Below, piece after piece: positions 6,197 through 10,709 of a DNA stretch of 10,709 bases (the first letter of the stretch is position 1; each line of letters begins with the position of its first letter). The DNA is from an uncultured Eubacteriales bacterium. GTDB lineage: Bacteria > Bacillota_A > Clostridia > Lachnospirales > Lachnospiraceae. The notes beneath the pieces are model-generated. The model had not been told where the DNA came from. It did not search any database and was given only the letters and a program-made list of their open reading frames with translations. A program made the position numbers and the translations under genes. The stretch lies in contig CADCPV010000026.1 in assembly GCA_902803345.1 (NCBI GenBank), positions 1 to 10,709 on the forward strand, read 5' to 3'.

Positions 6197-6847
6197 TTAG
6201 CAGCGTTCAGCGCCGACTGCGCTTAAAAACTGCTTGGCGATATACATACAGCCGGTCTGGTTTGGGTGGACGCGGTCCCACGCGATATTTGTGGAATGCA
6301 TATGCTGAAACAGCCTGTCCCAGCCCTGCTGCAAATCAACAAAAGTCAGTCTGTATTTTTCCGCAAGTTTCTTCACGATAGCTCCGTATTCGTCCATGCG
6401 CTTCCGCATCGGGTCTGCGGTATTCGGCTCCATATAGTACGGTGTCATTAAGATCATCCCTTTTACCGTGGGGAGGGTCTCCTGTATCAGTTTTTCGTAG
6501 CTTTCCTCATATTCTTCCGGTGATACATGCGTTTCCGGAATCTGAGGGCAGTCAAACTGGCGCCATACATCATTAATCCCGATCAGTACGCTTACCCAGT
6601 CCGGATGAAGGTCCATGACGTCGCTCTGCCAACGGTCACGAAGGTCCCGGATCTGATTTCCGCCGATCCCCATATTTACTACTCTGAGCCGCAGCTCGGG
6701 ATACATACATGAAAGAAGTGCCCCGGCACAGGCCACATAGCTGTGGCCCCAGGCATTGAAGAGGCCTTCTCCAACAGGTCTTGCCCGCTCGTAATCAGAA
6801 ATCGAATCGCCGATAAAAAGCACAGTATCATTTTTCTCAAACAGCAT
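6197..6847 (-). CDS. SGNH/GDSL-type hydrolase (putative carbohydrate esterase)
   Basis: This is a 216-residue single-domain hydrolase of the SGNH fold. The four blocks are all visible: FIGDSISDYERARP (nucleophile Ser15), NMGIGGNQIRDL (oxyanion glycine region, 58-69), VLIGINDVWRQF (Asn92) and AWDRVHPNQTG with the Asp191/His194 pair of the catalytic triad. Length and motifs resemble cytoplasmic acetylesterases that deacetylate sugars or oligosaccharides (rhamnogalacturonan acetylesterase-like and similar). There is no signal peptide or membrane segment, so it acts in the cytoplasm. The start has AAGGAGG followed by TGTTAAA before the ATG. It follows the GNAT-HD gene by 35 bp and is followed by the DUF3795 relic. 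The substrate is unknown. A role alongside the GH9 operon is possible but not supported by position, since mobile DNA separates them. Confidence 0.85.
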   Translation of the reverse strand: MLFEKNDTVLFIGDSISDYERARPVGEGLFNAWGHSYVACAGALLSCMYPELRLRVVNMGIGGNQIRDLRDRWQSDVMDLHPDWVSVLIGINDVWRQFDCPQIPETHVSPEEYEESYEKLIQETLPTVKGMILMTPYYMEPNTADPMRKRMDEYGAIVKKLAEKYRLTFVDLQQGWDRLFQHMHSTNIAWDRVHPNQTGCMYIAKQFLSAVGAERC

Positions 6848-6882
6848 TTTAACACCTCCTTCAGTTAATCTTCCATATATCG

Positions 6883-7941
6883 TTAATCCAGCTCTTTTGC
6901 CAGTTCCTGCAGATATATTTCCAGGAAAGCATGCCGCTCTTCAGCAAGTGCCTTTCCCGTCGGGGTGTTCATCAGATCCTTCAGCCGCAGAAGCTTATCA
7001 TGGAAGTGCTGAACAGACTCACCCATCGATCGGCCATGTTCTCCGCCGTAAGCAAAAGTCCGAGCAATCCCGATCGCGCCGATTGCATCCAGGCGATCGG
7101 CATCCTGAACAATTTTTCCTTCAATCGTATCCGGTTTTCTCCCCTGGTTTTGACTGAAAGAAACCGCATTGATAGTTTCGCAGATTCTCTCAGCCAGCTC
7201 GTCCGGCACTCGGTTTTCTATCAGAAACCGCTTCGCATTTTCATTATTCTCTGTAGAAAACAGCTTATGATCGTCTGCATCATGAAGAAGTGCCGAAAGG
7301 GCAGCAATATCTCTGCTGCAGCCCGGTTCACTGTCACAGATGAGCATCGCATTGCGATACACCCTTATGCTGTGTTCCGCATCATGACCGCCGCTGTTTC
7401 CGCGAAACAGTTCGCCGATAAAAGCAATCGCCTTTTTCGCCAGCTGCTTTGTCAGGACAGGTTCCCCGTATTCATACTGGAAGTACTTTGAGGCGCGGCC
7501 ATCTTCCACAAATTCTTCCCTCAGACGAAATCCGTTCTTCTCCAGCACACGGACAGATGCCATATTATCTGAAAAGGTGAATGCCCCGATGCTTTTCAGA
7601 TTGTATTTTTCCCTGACTTCCGCAAGAAAAAGCCGGACTGCTTCCGTACCAATCCCCTGCTTCCAGCAGTTCGGATCGAAAATACAGAAGCTCAACATGG
7701 CATTTGGTTCATCATCCGGATCGATACAATAGCACCAGACATCGCCGATATACCGTTCATCTGCCAGGATCGTCTTCCCGAAGCTTGCTGTATCCGGAAG
7801 CAGCGTCTTTTCAAAATCCTCCAGAGCTTCCTCAATGGTTTTTGCTTTCTGCGGAAGAACCGTTGTGATCAGTGGGTTCTGTGCTTTTTCAAAGTATTCC
7901 CGAACTGTATTTGACGTCCTTACTGAAAGACGTACTTCCAT
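6883..7941 (-). CDS. GNAT acetyltransferase fused to a YedJ/YpgQ-like HD phosphohydrolase
   Basis: The 352-residue product has two domains. Residues 1-158 form a GNAT N-acetyltransferase of the RimJ-like type, with the acetyl-CoA loop at CWKQGIGTEAV (92-102) and the typical SDNMASVRVLEKNGFRLREE (124-143). Residues about 163-352 form an HD-superfamily domain of the YedJ/YpgQ kind: GHDAEHSIRVYRNA (185-198), LLHDADDHK (His220-Asp221) and VQDADRLDAIGAIGIARTF (278-296), with the metal ligands in place. That family includes pyrophosphohydrolases acting on nucleotides. Both halves look catalytically complete, so the product should acetylate one amine and hydrolyse a phosphate or pyrophosphate ester. 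Whether the two activities are linked is unknown. The start has GGAGG followed by TGTGA before the ATG. The gene sits between the serine hydrolase (45 bp) and the SGNH gene (35 bp). No frameshift or stop occurs at the domain boundary, so the fusion appears real. Confidence 0.88.
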   Translation of the reverse strand: MEVRLSVRTSNTVREYFEKAQNPLITTVLPQKAKTIEEALEDFEKTLLPDTASFGKTILADERYIGDVWCYCIDPDDEPNAMLSFCIFDPNCWKQGIGTEAVRLFLAEVREKYNLKSIGAFTFSDNMASVRVLEKNGFRLREEFVEDGRASKYFQYEYGEPVLTKQLAKKAIAFIGELFRGNSGGHDAEHSIRVYRNAMLICDSEPGCSRDIAALSALLHDADDHKLFSTENNENAKRFLIENRVPDELAERICETINAVSFSQNQGRKPDTIEGKIVQDADRLDAIGAIGIARTFAYGGEHGRSMGESVQHFHDKLLRLKDLMNTPTGKALAEERHAFLEIYLQELAKELD

Positions 7942-7986
7942 TCACACCTCCGACATCTCTCACATATGAGAAACCAATAGGATATG

Positions 7987-8970
7987 TTATGCTTTGAGGA
8001 CAGCAAACCCGATCTCTTCCACATTGACAAGTCCGTAGTTCACCGCCACCGCAACCGCTTTCTTCTTTTCGCGGTCCAGGCCGAGCCATGCGCTGAAAGC
8101 ACCGGCTGAACCCGTATGCCAGCTGATCGGGTAGTCTTTTTCCAGGCGCCACGCTAAACCGCTTTGGACTTTTTTCTCACAGGGTCCATGCACCTCGTGG
8201 CAGATGGAAAGGTAGGGGAGCGAGCCGTCAAGATTCTTATCGGCAAAATCCAGAAGATCGGATACAGTTGAGTTAAGCGCTCCTGCCGGTGCTATAGCAT
8301 CCTTTTTATCCCACTGCCAGCAGCGGCACGGCTGATCCTTTTTGTCGTAACCGACAAGATCAACATTCCCGAGAAAAGTCTGTTTCAGTCCCAAGTCTTC
8401 CTGTATATACCGCGTAAGCGCATCCCAGAATCCCTCTCCGTCCACCTGCCCGACGATGTACCCGAGAATACTCATGCCGATATTGGAGTAGGCAAAAGGA
8501 TAGGATTTGTCCTTCAGGATCGTATCCCGTACAATTCGAAGCATCCCTTCATCGTCCAGCTTCCCATGGAAGGGATTTGTATGAAACAGTCCGCCTTCTC
8601 GGTTCATTTTCAGGAAAAACGGAATCGTCGTCCACAGCGTATACGGCTGTGTGCCAAAACCGGAAGTATGCGTTGCAAGCTTCCGGAGGGATGGATAATA
8701 GCGATTGGGAAGGTCCGGAATATACCGGTCGATCGGGGCAGACAGCTCCAGCATGCCCTCATTCACGTATTTCGCAAGAAGCGATGCCGTAAACGGCTTG
8801 CAGATGGATCCGACAGGATAGATAATTACCGCTGCTGTTTCCTCCCTGACAGGATTCCAGTGCTTTACTTCTTTATGCCCATCCTCCAGTACCCCTATCG
8901 TCAGTTCTACATGCATTCGGCCTTTGTAGAGTTTGTCAATCTCCTGTTTTGCTGTATCCGTAAATTCCAT
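7987..8970 (-). CDS. Beta-lactamase-fold serine hydrolase (class C/EstB-like)
   Basis: This 327-residue protein belongs to the beta-lactamase-related serine hydrolases (class C beta-lactamase, EstB esterase, DD-peptidase relatives). The SxxK motif is S55-I-C-K58 in VGSICKPF, followed by KLATHTSGFG (97-106), the YxN motif Y161-S-N163 in FAYSNIGMS, and H285-T-G287 in SWHTGSAGAFS as the KTG counterpart. No signal peptide or lipobox precedes the domain, so it is predicted to be cytoplasmic. That argues against a role in beta-lactam resistance and for an esterase or peptidase acting on a small molecule. The start has AAGGAG about 9 nt upstream. It lies 26 bp after the HhH gene and 45 bp before the GNAT-HD gene, probably in one transcript. 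The substrate cannot be told from the sequence. Confidence 0.87.
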   Translation of the reverse strand: MEFTDTAKQEIDKLYKGRMHVELTIGVLEDGHKEVKHWNPVREETAAVIIYPVGSICKPFTASLLAKYVNEGMLELSAPIDRYIPDLPNRYYPSLRKLATHTSGFGTQPYTLWTTIPFFLKMNREGGLFHTNPFHGKLDDEGMLRIVRDTILKDKSYPFAYSNIGMSILGYIVGQVDGEGFWDALTRYIQEDLGLKQTFLGNVDLVGYDKKDQPCRCWQWDKKDAIAPAGALNSTVSDLLDFADKNLDGSLPYLSICHEVHGPCEKKVQSGLAWRLEKDYPISWHTGSAGAFSAWLGLDREKKKAVAVAVNYGLVNVEEIGFAVLKA

Positions 8971-8996
8971 GGTCCATTTCTCCTTGGCTTTTTTTC

Positions 8997-9242
8997 TTAC
9001 GGATCAGCGTCTGGATCATATCCGCTGAATCCATTTGCTTCCTGCCACGCCCGGGATTCCTCCGCCAAATTCGATGCAATTACTTTCCCGATCCCCCGAA
9101 TCTTCAGCAGGTCGTCGTAGGTTTTTTCTGACAACTCTTCCATTGTGATGATACCGGCCTTCTGAAGTGAGCGTACTGTATGTGTACAGGACAGGATATC
9201 TTCAATCCGTTTTTTTCGATGTTCAGTTTTCTCTGTTTCCAT
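8997..9242 (-). CDS. Small HhH / RNA polymerase alpha-CTD-like protein
   Basis: This 81-residue protein has a basic N-terminus (METEKTEHRKKRIEDIL). It continues with TVRSLQKAGIITMEELSEKT and DDLLKIRGIGKVIASNLAEE, ending in an acidic tail (GYDPDADP). The central 50 residues follow the pattern of the RNA polymerase alpha C-terminal domain (SVRxxNxLKxAGIxTxxEL..KxxxDLLxIRxxG) and of helix-hairpin-helix DNA-binding motifs. It therefore probably binds DNA or a protein partner, but no enzymatic residues are seen. Its SD is weak (AAAGGAAAG about 12 nt upstream), so it may depend on translation of the Nudix gene 54 bp upstream. The function is unknown; it could be a free-standing CTD-like module or simply a small HhH protein. 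Confidence 0.72.
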   Translation of the reverse strand: METEKTEHRKKRIEDILSCTHTVRSLQKAGIITMEELSEKTYDDLLKIRGIGKVIASNLAEESRAWQEANGFSGYDPDADP

Positions 9243-9296
9243 TATGCTGCTCTTTCCTTTTTCAAACCATATCAGTTCCCTCGATCTGGCAGAATT

Positions 9297-9815
9297 TCAC
9301 TTGAAGATTCCCTCTTCAATCAGCATCTCAAGGACTCTTGCTTCCCGCTCCATCATTCGACGGTCTTTCGGTCCATGGCCTTCTGAACGATTTGTTCGGA
9401 CAGCGGTTTCGGGATCAATGAATTCCGGCGTAAAGCGCTCTTCCGCCTCGTAATCATCCAGCCTCTGCTCCATTGTCTGATCCTCGGCTTCACAGAGATA
9501 ATATAAATTATCCTGAATGAAGCATTCCGTCTCATCTGTTGTACTTTTCTGAATACGATGTACATATCCGTACGGTTTAACAGATTCCCTGATTACCTTA
9601 AGCCCGGCCTCCTCCATGGTCTCACGGATGACGGCATCGACTGGATCCTCTCCTCTTTCAATTCCTCCGCCGGGGAACTTATAATAGTTATATTTCAGAC
9701 TGTGAACCATTGCAATCTTTCCATCTCTGATAATGATTCCACGGGCGGAATTGCGGATATAGGTATGCGTACATCTCTGATAGTCTCCGGTATCCATCAC
9801 AAATAACAGTCTCAT
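9297..9815 (-). CDS. Nudix hydrolase
   Basis: This 172-residue protein contains a full Nudix box (GX5EX7REUXEEXGU): Gly50, Glu56, Arg64-Glu65, Glu68-Glu69 and Gly71 within GGIERGEDPVD and IRETMEEAGL. Nudix enzymes hydrolyse nucleoside diphosphates linked to another group, such as oxidised dNTPs, NDP-sugars or ADP-ribose, using Mg2+ bound by the box glutamates. The substrate here cannot be told. The domain covers about residues 20-130, and the C-terminal helix (DRRMMEREARVLEMLIEEGI) completes it. The start has GGAGG followed by ATAATCAG. It is the first intact gene of the small-enzyme run read towards 5813, with decayed DNA upstream. No convincing -35/-10 pair was found ahead of it. Confidence 0.88.
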   Translation of the reverse strand: MRLLFVMDTGDYQRCTHTYIRNSARGIIIRDGKIAMVHSLKYNYYKFPGGGIERGEDPVDAVIRETMEEAGLKVIRESVKPYGYVHRIQKSTTDETECFIQDNLYYLCEAEDQTMEQRLDDYEAEERFTPEFIDPETAVRTNRSEGHGPKDRRMMEREARVLEMLIEEGIFK

Positions 9816-9866
9816 CTGATTATCCTCCGTGTGATCTGGAAACTTCCTCTTTTCAGAATTCGTTCA

Positions 9867-10446
9867 TTACAGACCTGTCTGCTGATTATCTGCAACGGAA
9901 TTCAGCTTCAGATCATTCTTCTCCAGTACCGGTGCATTTTTTTCTTGCTTTGATGGCTTAAGCTGCAAGTTTTCCTCGCATCGTTCTTTCAAGCGTTTAC
10001 TGAAAAACTAGCCAATTCTTGTGAAATAACCCGGTTTTTCAGGTGCCGGTGCCGGAGGAAAAGTCTCTGCGGTCAGGGGTTTACTGAAAGAGAGCTTCGG
10101 ACTTGCTTAGGATGCATCCAGCTAGATCTGAACCGGGTCCGTATCTCCCGCCGGATAAGCAAATACATTTCCGAGCTAAACCTGCAGCCAGAATTCGAGA
10201 CTTTCCCGCTCGATTTCGGCACTTTTCAAATCCATCATCAGGTCTGAGCCGTCCGCGTCCTTTTGCATGATGAAAATCCGGGACACGTCATCGACGTGAT
10301 TCCTAAATTCGCCATCACTCCCAACAACAATTCCCAGTTGCTCCTCAATGTCCAGCTGGTGATTCAGATAACCCGCCTCATCTTCCGCGACCAGTCTGTG
10401 TTTCGGACGTTCCTCGATCGAATTCACACGCTTTGGATCCCGCCTG
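9867..10446 (-). pseudogene. Relic of an unrecognised protein's C-terminal part with four internal stops
   Basis: The minus-strand frame from about 10446 reads NSIEERPKHRLVAEDEAGYL, then NHQLDIEEQLGIVVGSDGEF, HVDDVSRIF and DADGSDLMMDLKS, and reaches TAG at 10178-10176. It continues protein-like in the same phase through TAG (10124-10122), TAA (10109-10107) and TAG (10010-10008) to TAA at 9869-9867. Segments after the first stop include LGNVFAYPAGDTDPVQI, then FPPAPAPEKPGYFTRIG, FFSKRLKERCEENLQLK and NSVADNQQTGL. All four internal stops would be Gln codons after a single C-to-T change. The count of stops is not below chance for ~100 codons, so the claim rests on composition and phase only. This relic accounts for the stretch 9816-10175, where I see no other gene. 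The VVGSDG part might instead be the frameshifted end of the neighbouring PHP protein. Confidence 0.5.
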
Positions 10447-10709
10447 AATAGAGGAATAATTCTGTTCCAGGCAGATACCATACCAAAGAGCTGTCCGGAT
10501 GATCCGCTCCGAATACGCCCTCTCCAGATCACCATAGATCTTTCCTCTCTTGAAAGCGCGGTCCGGATGCGCGAGGACGCTGAACAGCCCTGTTTCCATT
10601 CCCTGGAGTATTGCCTCACAGAGACCTGGAGCCTCGTGCGACCGGTCTTCATCTTCATAGCTTGGGCGGCCGTCAGGGTTTTCGTAGAAATGCTGTCCGA
10701 GAATCAGCA
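10447..10709 (-). pseudogene. PHP-domain phosphoesterase (histidinol-phosphatase-like), broken 3' part, runs off the window
   Basis: The frame enters at the right edge as LILGQHFYENPDGRPSYEDE, then HEAPGLCEAILQGMETGLFS and VLAHPDRAFKR, and on to IIRTALWYGICLEQNYSSI. This matches the middle and late part of PHP (polymerase and histidinol phosphatase) family enzymes: the LGQHF strand histidine and the VLAHPD metal-binding motif are both present, and LEQN matches the usual LExN. After about 10447 the expected ending (a GSDAH motif) is not found in this frame, which closes at 10378 with low-quality residues. The gene is thus frameshifted, or joined to other DNA, near 10447-10424. The N-terminal metal-binding HxHxxxS part lies outside the window. 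PHP phosphatases act on histidinol phosphate or other phosphoesters in the cytoplasm; the actual substrate is unknown. Confidence 0.6.

Noticed and set aside
9815..9890. Repeated ATAATCAG words upstream of the Nudix gene
   Set aside because: Only two short copies with diverging flanks occur, within what chance allows.
9867..10178. Stop-codon recoding (TAG as Gln) as an active genetic code
   Set aside because: Neighbouring genes and relics (tnpB, DUF3795) end at TAG, one internal stop is TAA, and the stop count is not below chance; decay is simpler.
1..10709. CRISPR arrays, tRNA or rRNA genes
   Set aside because: No regularly spaced repeats or tRNA/rRNA-like sequences were seen on either strand.

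Overview
The window looks like a chromosomal stretch from an anaerobic, gut-type Firmicute, most likely Lachnospiraceae or a related Clostridia. This rests on strong AGGAGG-type ribosome binding sites, moderate GC, and protein types common in that group (cytoplasmic GH9 enzymes, Tn916-like integrase ends, small DUF3795 proteins, IS200/IS605-type TnpB). The lineage is inferred from general resemblance only. Every supported gene lies on the minus strand, so transcription runs from high to low coordinates.

Left part (1-4649): a compact sugar-catabolism operon read in the order GH9 glycoside hydrolase, ROK-family sugar kinase, double-SIS sugar isomerase/deaminase-like protein. A likely intrinsic terminator follows the last gene. 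None of the three has a signal peptide. The simplest reading is an intracellular route: an imported oligosaccharide is cut, the sugar released is phosphorylated, and the sugar phosphate is isomerised, deaminated or deglycated. The transporter and regulator are not in the window, and the substrate is unknown. The kinase lacks the zinc-binding cysteine motif and the His of the ExGH motif, so its sugar may be unusual.

Middle part (about 4700-5812): a scar of dead mobile DNA. It holds the 3' part of a tnpB gene with an internal deletion and frame change, and a terminal hairpin that ends close to the GH9 operon. Next to it, the first ~52 codons of a Tn916-type tyrosine integrase are joined out of frame to an XRE-type regulator that has lost its first helices. 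A bulged inverted repeat lies upstream of the integrase start.

Right-centre part (5813-9815): a tightly spaced run of small enzymes, read as Nudix hydrolase, a short HhH/alpha-CTD-like protein, a beta-lactamase-fold serine hydrolase, a GNAT-HD fusion, an SGNH hydrolase, and a frameshifted, apparently shortened DUF3795 gene. Spacings of 26-55 bp suggest co-transcription. The set resembles a detoxification or 'house-cleaning' collection rather than one pathway.

Right end (9867-10709): decayed coding sequence. A PHP-type phosphoesterase (histidinol-phosphatase-like) enters from beyond the window edge and breaks near 10447. It is followed in another frame by the tail of an unrecognised protein carrying four internal stops.
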